This document shows, in pieces, positions 9,138 to 21,073 of a stretch of 24,899 nucleotides of DNA (positions are counted from its first letter, which is position 1; every line of letters begins with the position of its first letter). The translations under genes and the position numbers were made by a program. Where the stretch lies: contig JAYMTA010000723.1 of assembly GCA_036897625.1 (NCBI GenBank), forward strand, positions 1 through 24,899. Reading direction: 5' to 3'. This stretch comes from Pelargonium cotyledonis. Its lineage: Eukaryota > Streptophyta > Magnoliopsida > Geraniales > Geraniaceae. The notes beneath the pieces were generated by a model that saw only the letters and a list, made by a program, of their open reading frames with translations, was not told the DNA's origin and did not search any database.

Positions 9138-12078
9138 TCACCAGCCCATCAATGTTCTTCTAACTTCATCTACAATCTGATGTCTCGCTACTATATTTGA
9201 TAACTCGAATCTGCAGTTCTCGTCCAAAAGAAATCTGTAAACCTCCCATTCACGATCTGATGTTGATTGCCTTCCTATTTCAGCCTAAGAACCATGAAAG
9301 CAAACCGCCATTGGTACTTCAAGATTCAATCATAATAAGTACTTGGTGATCCTATGGTCTCCCTAGTTATATGTCACTTGAAATATGAATTCTATTGCAA
9401 TATAAAACAAAGCTGCATTGAGTTTGAATTGGTCCTTATAGCAAGTTCAAGATGTTGTAAAGTAATCTTACCAAAAAAATGCAGATTCCAAGTGTTTTCA
9501 GAGCATGTGTCACATCATAGAAGACTCGCGGTCTGCCCTTTCCAGATAACTCAACTGGATTAGCAACTAAAAGCTCGGTATCTGGCCCTCGGTTTGAGAT
9601 GATAACACGTAAAGGGTGAAGCATTTCTTCCTTCAAACGAGAACACAGTGCATTCTGCTTGTCTGGATCCACAATCTTTCTCCCATCCTCTTGCTGAATA
9701 AATAGGTCTACGTCACGATATCCTTTGGTATTTGGTGAGAATCGACTAAAAGCAATCTGAATAAGAAAAAAAAATATAAGTCTTCTCATCAAGCAACCTT
9801 TAACTTAAAGCCCTACTCGGGCCATGAAATAAGACAGCGTAATGGAAATGAGGTTATCATTCTAAAGTCATTCTCATGACCAAAATATCACAATTCAAAC
9901 ATGAACAATATTTCTGTTCCGATTCTTGATTCTCAATCCTAAAGAGAGTTATAAACAAAATGCTACCTAAGAAATTAACTAATTCAGAAATCCTCACACC
10001 TTTATGACATCATTTGCATACTTCAGCTACCAATATTTCAACAGGGATTCACATCTGCCTATTTATATTATGCATTTTATTGGTTGGCTAGCATTAAGTG
10101 GGAAAATCCACTAACATACAAAACACACAAGAAAAATAAAAACCATGAATTAGAAGTTGTGGTTTGTTAATCCTAAACTACAATCCCATAGCTACCCTAC
10201 TTTTCTGATCTGATCTGATCTGATCACCCTCCTTCAGTGAATAGTAGTCTAGAAAGGTATATGATCTTCTTATGCCTAGAGGCCACCCCAAGTTCCATGA
10301 AGAATATGGCATCGTCAATCATATCATCATGCAAACGATACGACAACATAGTAGAGGACTGAGGGAAGCTAAGATAGATATGGAGCACAAAATCCAAAAA
10401 CCAAGAGCACCCTATAACCCATATGCTAAATAGAAACTACCTTTAAAACCCTAGAATGCGAGAAAAAATTAGTGGGGAAGCTACAAATCACTACCTTAAT
10501 ATTGAAGTCTTTCAAAGTTCTCAGGATATCATAGAGGAGGCCCTTATGATCAATGCAGTGTATCTGAAGTAATGTGTGAGCTGGGCTAAGTGAATTGTCC
10601 ACTGTCACGTTGGCCTTCTTCAATTTTGTCATATCTGGGCTAAGAGCTTGTGAGCGTATTTCTTTGTCTGACAGCTCTGATCTGAATAGTTCTTCAGCTG
10701 CCACAGCTGAAAGAGCAGTGATACCCTGGTGAAAGTCATATTGATCAGGAGCAGCCAACTGAAGTTCACAGCTGGTGCATGTTTCACCGAGAACAGCATT
10801 TAATCGTTTAAGAATTTGGTCTTGCCTATTCTTTGTATCAAGAAGTTCCCTGAAATAAGATTGTTACAACAATAGTGATTAATAACTATAACTGATTAAA
10901 CACCACAGAAAATAAGTTCAAAGAACAAATGAAGACCTCAAACAAAATATCAGGCAGGCAAATGAGTTAAAAGAAGGATAGTTAATGAAATAATAAGGAA
11001 AATGTGTGTCATCCCATCAATTGTTATTCAATAAATAGCTATGATGTATTAGATACAGTCGAAACACTGAACACTATTCCATACAAAGAAGTAATGGGAA
11101 ATCCCGAACAAAACCTCACATGTTATCTGTTATGAAGAAGAGGTCGAGGACTCGGCCGTCTGGAGTTGTCGTCACTTTCACCCTCTGAATTGCAACATCA
11201 AGCTCACAAAGAATTTGAGTAACATCTGAAGAAAACTTTAAGGCACATTAGAACCACAGGTATTCCCATAAACATTCAATACAAGTAAAATGTATCAAGA
11301 AGACATTATATGTATTACCATGTAACAATCCTTTTCGGTCAAGGCAAAAGAACTTCAGCAAGTAAATTGGAGAAGATGTAGAAGGATGCTGGTTCAAGTA
11401 AAATGCCGCTGGTGAACACGATGGGCACACAGATAGAAGGCGGTTTTTTAGACTTGACCAACTCAAAATAGTCAAGCTAGAACGAGGAACCACCCATACA
11501 ACTATGTAGCACCATATCCCATCCGTAGAAATATCTATAACCAAGATGTTTGAAAACACAAAAAAGAAAAAGAACATCAGAATATGTAAGGGTGCGTGAT
11601 AAACTGCAATAGTTGAGGCAAGGGAACTCAAACCATTCAACTGAAACATTTTTGTTATTAAAACCAACAAAACTCTGAACTCAAACCATTCAACTGAAAC
11701 ATTTTTGTTACAAACACTCGAAATGCTTCCATAGAGACAAACAGAATGTGCAATTAATTTACGCTAATAACACCAAATGCTAACAAACCCAACCAGAGTA
11801 TACAGAAATTAGAAGAAAGTTCGAACCTTTTTTTCATAAAAATCAAAGAGAAAACTAATAAAATTACAAAGCTTCCAGGTTACCGAAATTGAAATTATGA
11901 ATCCACTAAATAAAGTTAACACACCTGCTTTGGTTAAGCAGAGCCCAAATTCCAGAATCGTTCTACAAATATCGCATCCGAGACCAGTCTTATCAGAACA
12001 ATTGATGGTAATGACCCAGGGCTCTTCTGGCTTCTTCCCTTTCTCGATCATAACCGCCTCGTCGCTCGGTAATCCCAT
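9138..12078 (-). CDS. ACT domain-containing protein, ACR9/ACR10-like
   Basis: Six exons (12078-11925, 11534-11319, 11225-11120, 10849-10495, 9756-9472, 9284-9138) join into 1263 nt, 420 aa. The start is the ATG at 12078 (MGLPSDEAV); the upstream in-frame sequence has no ATG. The protein has four ACT modules, small ligand-binding folds: about residues 20-75 (VITINCSDKTGLGCDICR), 110-158 (LLKFFCLDRKGLL, then DVTQILCELDVAIQRVKV), 252-300 (LLQIHCIDHKGLLYDILR) and 330-405 (PLRVIISNRGPDTELLV, then ALKTLGICIFLAEIGR). It ends in VRRTLMGW, a typical ending for this subgroup as I recall it. Length matches plant ACR9/ACR10 (about 410 aa). These proteins are thought to sense amino acids, perhaps glutamine; no enzyme domain is present. 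All borders are GT/AG and frames agree. Confidence 0.93.
9757..10494 (-). other. Intron 4 of the ACR gene
   Basis: A 738-bp intron with donor GTAGTGATT and acceptor TTATTCAG. It contains a short tandem array of TGATC (four units, 10206-10225) and otherwise only AT-rich sequence. Confidence 0.7.
11624..11710. repeat. Perfect 34-bp direct repeat in ACR intron 1
   Basis: The 34-nt unit at 11624-11657, beginning GAACTCAAACCATTC, recurs exactly at 11677-11710 after a 19-nt spacer. Both copies lie in intron 1 (11535-11924). Exact identity suggests a recent local duplication; no function is implied. Confidence 0.9.
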
Positions 12079-12896
12079 GACCGAAAGCTTAAAATTTGAC
12101 AAAAGCGAAATGCCGGAAACTGAAAAAACGAAAACCCAAGCAGCTCCTTAACCGCGCTGGAAAATCTACCTCCTGTAGATGGCTCAGATAACGAAAAATA
12201 GGGCGTGGATTGTACTGGAATCTAGAGGATATTTGAAGGAAGATGACAGAAGAAATTGAGAGAACTCCCGAGAATCACATGCAGCTCGCCAAAAAATAAA
12301 AAAAAAAACCCTTTACACTTGGCCTACGATTTGTGGTTGGAATTGAGATTCATTGCATTATATGTGTAGTCTCAGTTCCTTTTCTGGTACCAGATTAATT
12401 TGAAGTATTTTTCTCAATAGGTACAGTGTCCCGATGAATCCATGATACGATTTGATACTCCGTTTAATTATATTTATTTATTTCAGGACAGAACACTCTC
12501 CAACGTAGCTAAAAAGGTCCCAAAATAGCAATAGTCGTTGCTTTGCTTATTTTGAAAAGCAGGACGACAAATCCAGAGACTGCTAAAAGGCTCTGACTTT
12601 ACCACTACAGGCCCGACCCAGATATTAAATCGCACAAGTCGAACTAGGAAACTGAATTTGAAAAGGAAGAAAAAAAAAAACAACAAAATCTGAGGTAGTG
12701 AATTCAACAGATTTTCAGATGATGAAAGAGTATAGAACAGACGAACAACGGCGCAAGCTTGAATTGATTGAGAGATAAAGCTTCATTTCATAATAGCACA
12801 TGCAAATTACAAAATGAAATCTGATACTAGATCTGAAGAACAAGATCTCAAAATATACTTAGCAAGCAAATCTAAAATACATACAATTTATAGAAA
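12079..12896. other. Interval between ACR 5' end and H4 3' end
   Basis: Holds the leader and promoter of the minus-strand ACR gene (proximal to 12079) and the 3' UTR of histone H4 (proximal to 12896). There is an A-rich run near 12290-12310. The open frame at 12483-12707 (-) is low-complexity and not convincing. No other gene is seen. Confidence 0.6.
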
Positions 12897-13220
<324 letters not shown>

Positions 13221-13298
13221 TTAGAGATTGAACTCGACTGTTCTTGAAATATCAATCTGAGTAGCTGATTTGATGATGTGGGAGTTGGGTTGTTGGAG

Positions 13299-13306
13299 TT
13301 TATATA
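13299..13306 (-). promoter_or_regulatory. TATA box of histone H4
   Basis: TATATAAA on the minus strand, about 90 nt upstream of the H4 ATG (13208), leaving room for a leader of roughly 60 nt. Position and sequence fit a core promoter. Confidence 0.7.
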
Positions 13307-13398
13307 GCGGAGTGGAAAGTTTTGGATTTTGGGAATTTGAAGTTTCGCGGGTGGATGGTGTGCGTTGGATTTCGCTTCAATCTACGGCTGATAAGAGC

Positions 13399-13406
13399 GA
13401 TCCGTG
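13399..13406 (-). promoter_or_regulatory. Histone octamer-like element
   Basis: CACGGATC on the minus strand is one base from the plant histone octamer CGCGGATC, which helps drive meristem and S-phase expression. It lies about 95 nt upstream of the TATA box, a usual place. A similar CACGGATT occurs at about 13479 on the plus strand. Single-mismatch matches are only suggestive. Confidence 0.45.
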
Positions 13407-13806
13407 TGAGATGGATAAGTTCAAAGCTGGCCGTCGATGGTCTTGGACTGACGGTGGAAAGTAAATGTAAAGCTAGTGACACGGATTATGCTTATTTTCG
13501 CGCTGTGCTGTGATTCTTTTGGCGGTATCCTCAAATATGGATTGTTGAAAATTTGTATTTTGGGTTTAAATTTCTTGAAAGTGAAAAACAGATTCAACGG
13601 GTAAAAATAATAAGTTAAATGTTTCTACACTTTTGTATATGTTTTTATTTTACATTTAGTTTTTATTTAAAATTTTTATTTGTTTTTTTTTTTTTTAATT
13701 TTATTGGCCTTCAATTACAAGTTGTATATGGACATGTCAACTCATTAGTGATTTAATTTTCTCTCGTTGAATATACTTAAATTTTTTTAAAGGAAAAACA
13801 GGTTTT

Positions 13807-13903
13807 CTCGTCTGGACGACGAGCTTTAGATTTCTTGTCATAATGGCAAGTTTGGATTTTTAGTTTGAATTTCTTGTCATGAGAGCAAGTTTAAGATTTT
13901 TAG
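13807..13903. repeat. Short hairpin plus imperfect direct repeat
   Basis: CTCGTC (13807-13812) and GACGAG (13818-13823) form a 6-bp stem around TGGAC. Next come two diverged copies (about 13830-13863 and 13868-13903), each with a TTTCTTGTCAT motif, a GCAAGTTT motif and an ending GATTTTTAG. These are probably old local duplications. Confidence 0.6.
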
Positions 13904-14120
13904 TCGATTTGTGTGCGGAGTGTTTTGTGGCGGCAACTGTCTCCAATCGGAAGGTGGAGGTGATTGTTAACGTCACAGTGAAATTCGAGTCGGATGAGTG
14001 ACTCACTTGATTCAGATCAAAAGGGAGGCATCCAATGCCAGTGCCTTTGGTTTGATTTTCAAAGACATCCGACTCATCTCGGGTTGTTTTCTTTGTTTTG
14101 TTTTTTTTTGTTAGTGAGTA

Positions 14121-14188
14121 TGCAATTTTGTGACTCGAGCACTTGCTCAGTTTGTGCAATTTTGTGACTCGAGCACTTGCTCAGTTTG
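14121..14188. repeat. Perfect 34-bp tandem duplication
   Basis: The unit at 14121-14154, beginning TGCAATTTTGTGACTCGAGC, is repeated exactly at 14155-14188 with no spacer. Lack of divergence suggests a recent replication-slippage or repair event. It lies in non-coding DNA. Confidence 0.95.
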
Positions 14189-14868
14189 TGATTTCTATGT
14201 CAGACTCTGATAGTTGGATTGGCCTTTGATTCGGATCCCTTTAGTGATTGTAACTTTCTTTGAGAATAATTTGAAAGAATAAAATTTTCTTTTTGAGTTA
14301 AATAATAATAATAATAAATAACATTAAAAATAACACCAATGTCTTCTACATAAAGACTTAATGATTGACATACACTTTTTTTGTGAGGGTCAAGGGATCA
14401 GCTTAATTGATAAAAATACATGTTCTATTACAATAACATTAAACATAAATAACATGATTAGTAAAAGTTTTGAATGTTGATCATGAGTTATAAGATTCAT
14501 CATCGTTTACTCGAAGTATTTAACGTGCATCGGTCTTATGCAAAACCCATTAACTAATCATGAAAGAAGACAATAATGATAGTAAAACATTGCTAGTTTC
14601 TATTCATAGAAATAATTGTGCTACAAGTGTTTATTCAACAGAATATATTGGAAGTATAAACTAAAAGCAAAAAAAAAGATAAACTAGGGTTCCAATCTTT
14701 CAGAGAGTATATATGTTATTTCAGTTTATGCTTGAATAGCATCAACCACATCAAAAATCTTGGCCGTGTGTTAAGACCCAACCTATGTAAGAAAGATTTT
14801 GGAACATTAAGCCCACACTGATGGAGCAAACCCAAAAAGAAGAAATTACTTTGAATTGAATGGTAAAA

Positions 14869-15363
<495 letters not shown>

Positions 15364-16364
15364 TCACTTCTTTTTCGGCACTCCAAGCCTTAGTCTGAAA
15401 TCTGCCTCCATAAGAGGAAGACCATCCCGGAGTGTGACTTTTGGTTCCCATTTCAGCAACTCCTTTGCCTTGGTGATATCTGGCTTCCTCTGTCGTGGAT
15501 CATCGGGAGTGTTCTCTACATGCTTTATCTCCACATCAGGATTGATGAGCTGCAAGATTAGCACCATCAATTAACCAACTTATCACTAAGAGATATCGAA
15601 CAACGAAATAATCATGATTATATAAGATTAAACTCACCTCCTTTACTGTCTCGGCAAGTTCAAGCATAGTAAATTCACCTAAATTGAGCCAAAATATTTG
15701 AGATGTTAGCGATGCCGGGAAACTGATACAATAAAAGGGCATGTCTGAATGCAAGTATATGGTGATTGATTCCTTTATCATAGGTCCTACCTGGGTTTCC
15801 AATGTTGATTGGCCCAGTGTTCTCTCCTTCCATGAGCCGAACAAGGCCATCAACCTTCAGTGAGTAGGGAGCGAGTCAGATATTGCAATATTGTGAATTG
15901 TAACTAGAGAACATGTTTTGTATGCTACGTACCATGTCAGAGACATAACAAAAACTGCGGGTCTGTGTTCCAGGAGATTGGACTGTCAATGGTTCTCCAC
16001 TACACAATGCACAACGGGGAACAAAGTTAGCATCCATATCACTACAAGTGAGGTAAGCAAATACTGGACCTAGACAAATAAACAACCTTTCTGCCTTTGG
16101 ATATGATATAAATATCATCAGTGTCGTCATTTTCTTTAGTTGAAAAGAATTAAATCAGCACTTAATATACTAGAGACATGATTGCTTTTTACTGAACATT
16201 GTTTAGCATAAAAAAACAGTAACACAGACATTGTTATACCAAATGGAACAGAAAAAGGACTTACCGAAGTGCCTGAGCAATGAAATTGCTGACCACACGC
16301 CCATCATCAATATTCATGCGTGGTCCATACGTGTTAAAGATTCTAGCAATTCGTATTTCTTTGA

Positions 16365-16412
<48 letters not shown>

Positions 16413-19095
16413 TTAATAGGTAATTCATAAGAAACCTTAAGCAAAAGTATAGAAATCAGCCCATTTACCAATTCCATGCTGCCTATGATAGTCAAACATC
16501 AAAGTTTCCGCAACACGCTTCCCCTCATCATAGCAGCTCCTAACTCCAATTGGGTTGACATTACCCCAGTAGGTCTCAGGTTGGGGATGCACAAGGGGAT
16601 CTCCATATACCTCTGAAGTTGAAGTAAGCAAAATCCTGCAGACCACATATAACAGATGAGTAAAAGCAATCGTGGAATGTTGAAAGTAATAATTACTGAA
16701 CCATATCCTCAAACCTTGCTCCAACTCGCTTGGCAAGTCCTAGCATGTTCAGTGTGCCAATCACGTTTGTCTTTATTGTCTGTTAAAGAATCATAAGCTT
16801 GTAAATAAGGGCATATCTTAAAGGCAATTATTCAACTATAAGTCACCTAATTCAAACTGAATATTTTGTTACTGAGCAGCACATATTAACACTTAGGTGG
16901 CATTTCTTCTTTTGTGACCTACCTAGTGATAGGCCTATGTAAAACAGTTAATTGAGGTAGAGGATGAGAGATCTATACAGTGAATGAGAACACTTGAACA
17001 ACTGTTAACATGACATAGTAAAGTTAACACACATATACCGGTATACACACACCTTTACGGGATTGTATTTGTAGAAAATTGGCGAAGCAGGGCATGCAAG
17101 ATGGTAAATCTGATCAACCTCAACCAACAGTGGTTCTGTGACGTCTGTAAAGGAAACAAACAAGTGTGCAGCAGAAAACACATCAGTCAAAATAAACTCT
17201 GCAAAATCATAAAAAGAAACTACAAGGAAAGTAGAAAGTAAATTTGCAAGCCAAAAAGCAAGGGGCTTCCTTGTAGTAATTATGTTAGGCGTAAAAACAA
17301 GAAAAAGCGATGAACCCTTACTTCAACTTAACAACTATTAAGTTTCAACTGGAATTCTACACTTGAAATTGACATTTTTTTTTCAATCAGGACCCTCTCA
17401 ATAAAATATAACATTTGAAATTGTTTATACTTAATACATCCTTTATAGAGATGTCAATATTCAAACTTCATAGCCATTTGATTTTGCCAAACAAATCATC
17501 ATCTTTACCTCATGGAGAAACACTTATCATCTCAATTACCAGTACACAAATATTCCAACTATATTTTGGAAATTTATTGTATAGTTCGAGACCATTTCTC
17601 TACAATAAGCCCTTACTTTAACAATAACTAAAGTATGCTCGAACTACAATTGCTGACTAGGTTTCTACTTCGAAGGTTTTTTGGTATGTCATTTATACTT
17701 TATGGTAGAACAATGCTAATCCAATTTCTTAGTAGGTAAAACTAGTCACTAGTTAAACCATGATGTAAAATCATGTCAGATGCATTCTATAGACATATGG
17801 GTGGGGCAAATCAGTATTACAAATGGCACAAACCATAACCAAAGTGAAATTCAACTCTTAAATTCACAGTATCAACTAACAAGAAAATGGAAAGATTCAA
17901 TTTGAAAATTCATACAAGCAACCATTTAGGACTGGACAATAGGAACATAATAGAAGATAAGAAACTACCATGACGGATAAGCTCAAATCTTGGATGTCCA
18001 ATCCATTTACTGAGGTTGTCTTTTGACCCAGTGAAATAGTTATCGGCAACAATCACCTGAGAGTAAAAGAACCTGATGCGTATTATTGTCATGGGACGTA
18101 ATAATCTACTTCACGGAATCGTTGGTACTTTTAAGTTTGGTCTTCCAAATTTAAGTATAATTCATTGAATGTGAAGGGGTGTATGGTTCAAAATATGATA
18201 AAATAAGAAAAGGCGAAAATAAGAAATACTAACCTCATTCTTTTCATTTTGCATTAATTTGTCAACTAGGTGAGAACCAATGAATCCAGCTCCTCCAGTA
18301 ACCAAAATCCTCATGTTGGACTGTCATCATGATAAAGAGTGATAAATGATTATCGAACTGCCCACCACTAGGAAGATTAAATTTAGTTATAGTAAACTAA
18401 AGCAGCAAAGAAGATGCTGGTGACAGAACTGGTTACATTTAAAAATGCGGAGAATGTGGACATTCAATTTTATATCAAAATTCAAACATTCTAGCATCAC
18501 ATCTCTAATGTTGAACAAGGAAAGGGAATATAGATCTAGTGCTGTATTGGCAAGATCTGGCATGGTATCACAGATTAAAGCTAACATTCATAGCTTTTGT
18601 CAGCTTCAAACGGAAAACATCAACAATGTATATTTGATCTGACTGACCATCACAGATAACAGAGGAGTAACAATAGAACCATGAATCTAGAAATGCTGAG
18701 AACCCCCAACCTACAATCAGCTGGAGTAAACATACAGTACAATACAAAGAAACTTCACAACTCAAATGCAGAACTGAACTATAAAATAAATAAAATACTT
18801 TCGTCCGCCCAAAAATGGATGCTTCAAAAACATTCAGAATTTGTCAAATCCGTAATCAAATCTGTTCGCAACAAAATGGTAATTGACGGCTAAATCAGAT
18901 AAGACAAGTATCACAAGAAGACAAAATGGAGTCTAGGAACAAAATAGATACTAACAGCATTTGAACTATAACCAACTAGTAGAGGCATTATGGACATAAC
19001 ATCACCTGAAAAAACTTGGAATTTCGCAGAGGGGACGGATTTGGAGGAGCCTTTGTACTTTTCTGGCTATCTCCATTGGAAGAAGTGTTTGCCAT
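15364..19095 (-). CDS. UXS: UDP-glucuronic acid decarboxylase (UDP-xylose synthase), cytosolic type
   Basis: It converts UDP-glucuronate to UDP-xylose, the xylose donor for xylan and xyloglucan. Eleven coding exons (19095-19006, 18320-18234, 18056-17969, 17144-17053, 16779-16715, 16635-16469, 16358-16265, 15999-15933, 15854-15791, 15678-15638, 15549-15364) join into 1041 nt, 346 aa. The NAD-binding Rossmann motif TGGAGFIGS is at 38-46, followed by [10 protein letters not shown] at 145-154, the catalytic YDEGK (Tyr176, Lys180) and [11 protein letters not shown], all typical of the extended SDR/UXS family. The N-terminus ([15 protein letters not shown], then PSPLRNSKF) has no membrane anchor, matching cytosolic UXS3/5/6 rather than the Golgi type II forms, which are longer. 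A TATA box and leader intron lie upstream. All borders are GT/AG. Confidence 0.97.
16368..16405 (+). repeat. (GA)19 microsatellite at a UXS splice acceptor
   Basis: A perfect dinucleotide run of 38 bases, with an imperfect extension to about 16412. On the UXS coding strand it is (CT)n and ends only 7 nt before the AG of the acceptor for exon 7 (exon begins at 16358). It therefore forms the polypyrimidine tract of that intron. Confidence 0.97.
17145..17968 (-). other. UXS intron 3
   Basis: The longest UXS coding intron (824 bp), with donor GTAGTTTC and acceptor TTTACAG. It is AT-rich with no recognised element; the short open frames inside it have no similarity I can name. Confidence 0.7.
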
Positions 19096-19118
19096 TGCTC
19101 AGATCTCCTCTTTAAACT

Positions 19119-19298
19119 CTGCACCTAACACAACCCACCAAAACCCATCAATTTAACACAACATATACATTGCCCAAATATGCAAATTCAGCATCAATGT
19201 CATCAACACAGAACCTCCACAAAAAGATCCAAACTTTTTTTACTACAGAAAATCCGATTTCCAGATCAAACAAAAGAAAGAGAGAGAACTAGGCATAC
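19119..19298 (-). other. Probable leader (5' UTR) intron of UXS
   Basis: On the minus strand, donor AAAAGG|GTATGC and acceptor GGTGCAG|AGTTT bound a 180-bp AT-rich intron between the promoter and the short leader segment 19118-19096 before the ATG. An alternative upstream donor GACAAG|GTATGG exists at about 19646, so more than one leader exon is possible. Confidence 0.5.
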
Positions 19299-19322
19299 CC
19301 TTTTGACAGTGCGATCAGCAGA

Positions 19323-19331
19323 AAACCCTAA
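19323..19331 (+). promoter_or_regulatory. Telo-box in the UXS leader
   Basis: AAACCCTAA on the plus strand, just downstream of the UXS TATA box. Telo-boxes are common near start sites of genes active in dividing plant cells. Confidence 0.4.
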
Positions 19332-19363
19332 GATGAGTTGTAATTTCAGAAATTGGGGACTCG

Positions 19364-19371
19364 TATTTATA
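19364..19371 (-). promoter_or_regulatory. Candidate TATA box of UXS
   Basis: TATAAATA on the minus strand, about 65 nt upstream of the leader-intron donor. This gives a predicted start near 19335 and a first leader exon of about 35-40 nt. Confidence 0.55.
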
Positions 19372-19786
19372 GTCCCAGATAAGAAAAACTCTATAAAAAT
19401 CGAAACTTCCTCCACCAAATGGAGATTTAAAAAAAAGAAAAACGCTAATGAAAATGAATAAAAATGGGAAGCTTCAAAATCAAGGGAAGCATTGAACTGA
19501 ATAGTTAATATGATGATGGGGACCCAATAACAATAACAAAAACAGCAATCGCCCTCACCAAACCTACCAAATTTAGCTCTTATTTTATACTTAAATTGTT
19601 GATTCGAAGAGCATATGACAGTGGATTCTAATTAGTAATTACCATACCTTGTCGTTCGGATATAAAATCTAGGATTTACAGCGAGCGGTTTCGGAGACAG
19701 GAAAAATGGGAGATTACGGATAGGAGGAGATCGGGATGTTAATTAGTGAGTGATTTGATTTTGCGGAGACGTAACTCGGAAACTGC

Positions 19787-19792
19787 CACGTG
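19787..19792. promoter_or_regulatory. G-box
   Basis: A palindromic CACGTG in the context GCCACGTGTGG, a classic bZIP/bHLH site with an ABRE-like core. It lies about 420 bp upstream of the UXS TATA box and could act on UXS. Confidence 0.4.
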
Positions 19793-20696
19793 TGGTGAGA
19801 ACTGAGAAGTGGAGCATGACTAACATTTTCCATAATTTTATTAATAAAATTTGTCAATGCCAGATAATAATAGCTCAATTTTTTTTTAGAAGTTTTTATT
19901 GTTTTTGAACTTTAGGTGGAGATCACGGATCAATAGATGATCGTTCAAGTGGAAGAAGTTTTAGAACCTTTTGAATTCGAATTTTAATTTTGTTAGGTGT
20001 CATTGGTTTAAAATTCTTTTTTTCAACATCCTATATGAGTAAGATGAAACTACGTGCCGAAATTGTATGTGTATATATAGACAATGATTTGAATGAACGT
20101 AGGTCACGAGAAAACAATTTAAGGAGACATGGACAGGCGGTTAGCTGTTAGCGAAACACAATTGTGACTCCATAGTCAGCGTTTAGTTGTTTGACAAAAT
20201 CATCTGTTATTAATTTTCTTTCAAAAGTACATCAACCTATGATTTACCATTTCGTACGAAAGAAAAAAGAAAATTAAAAGCTAAGAACTATAAATCATGC
20301 GAGACATTGCCGTACCATGAGTGTTTTCTCTAACTCAACCACCTCCTTCAATATTATGTAGTTAGAGTCTATCGGATTTTTTCTTCTACTTTTCTTCTTC
20401 AAATATAATGAAAAATGTACCGCTTGTCTACGGCAAAAAAATGGTTCTATCAATTTTCAATTTTTCGAAAATTACTATTTCTCTATGTATTAATGTCCCA
20501 TTCAAGCATAAATATGTCAATAAACTTATAAATTAAACCAACATGTTTATTTAAAAAAAAAAGAAAAAAAAAACATGTTCAATCATTAAATAAACGTTGA
20601 CGGGTAAGACGTACGCATTAGTTCAGACTGCTACCACCTAACAAATCTTCGAAACATTATAATTATATTGTTACCTTCAAGAAAAGTGAACAAGAA

Positions 20697-20768
20697 GTGG
20701 CTGTAGTTTAGTGGTGAGAATTCCACGTTGTGGCCGTGGAGACCTGGGCTCGAATCCCAGCAGCCACA
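20697..20768 (+). tRNA. tRNA-His (GTG)
   Basis: The 72-nt cloverleaf is complete: acceptor GTGGCTG pairs with CAGCCAC, D-arm region TAGTTTAGTGGTGAGAAT, anticodon stem CCACG/CGTGG around TTGTGGC (anticodon GTG), and T-arm CTGGG/CCCAG with CTCGAAT in the loop, then discriminator A. No intron and no encoded CCA, as usual for nuclear genes. The extra 5' G of tRNA-His is added after transcription. It is an isolated pol III gene between two protein genes. Confidence 0.97.
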
Positions 20769-21073
20769 CTATTGCTTTTTACACGCTGCTGCTTTTTGGG
20801 CTTGATTTAAGGCCCAAAGCCGGTCCAAGCTCAAATCTTAAGACCAAACCCATTCTTCGTTAAGCCATTATTTGATTTTAAAGCCTCACTAGCTTGTCAC
20901 CGAATATAAATTCACAGTTTTTTTAACCGTTAATTGTGGTTTTCAGATCCGTGCAAAAAAATTAAGTACAATTCCACCATGCACTTAGCTTATGAATCAT
21001 TACAAATTTGTATAATTCCACATGAACTTCACAAAAGAGTAAACATTAACGGTATATCAATTCTTCAGGAGCT
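20769..21073. other. tRNA-His to FUSC-like gene 3' flank
   Basis: After the T5 run, this should hold the 3' UTR of the minus-strand FUSC-like gene. No separate feature is seen. Confidence 0.5.
20776..20780 (+). terminator. Pol III terminator of tRNA-His
   Basis: A T5 run starting 8 nt after the tRNA 3' end, the usual RNA polymerase III stop. Confidence 0.85.

Larger units (their letters stand above)
19096..20696. other. UXS leader and promoter, then AT-rich spacer
   Basis: The UXS leader and promoter occupy roughly the first 700 bases. From about 19850 to 20690 the sequence is AT-rich, with A/T runs and no coding signal or recognised repeat. The small open frame at 19180-19461 (+) overlaps the UXS leader and is not a credible gene. 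Confidence 0.55.

Noticed and set aside
12079..12102. An N-terminal extension of the ACR protein starting at 12102
   Set aside because: The upstream codon is TTG, not ATG, and family members begin near MGLPSDE-like residues; the ATG at 12078 is used.
13860..14159. A 99-codon frame with a DLN-containing stretch (PFDLNQVS), which recalls EAR repression motifs
   Set aside because: No DNA-binding or other domain, it overlaps tandem repeats, and the motif is too short to carry weight.
14385..14535. A second SINE candidate (CAGCTTAATTGATAAAA resembles a box A)
   Set aside because: No acceptable box B at the right spacing, no A-rich tail and no flanking repeat.
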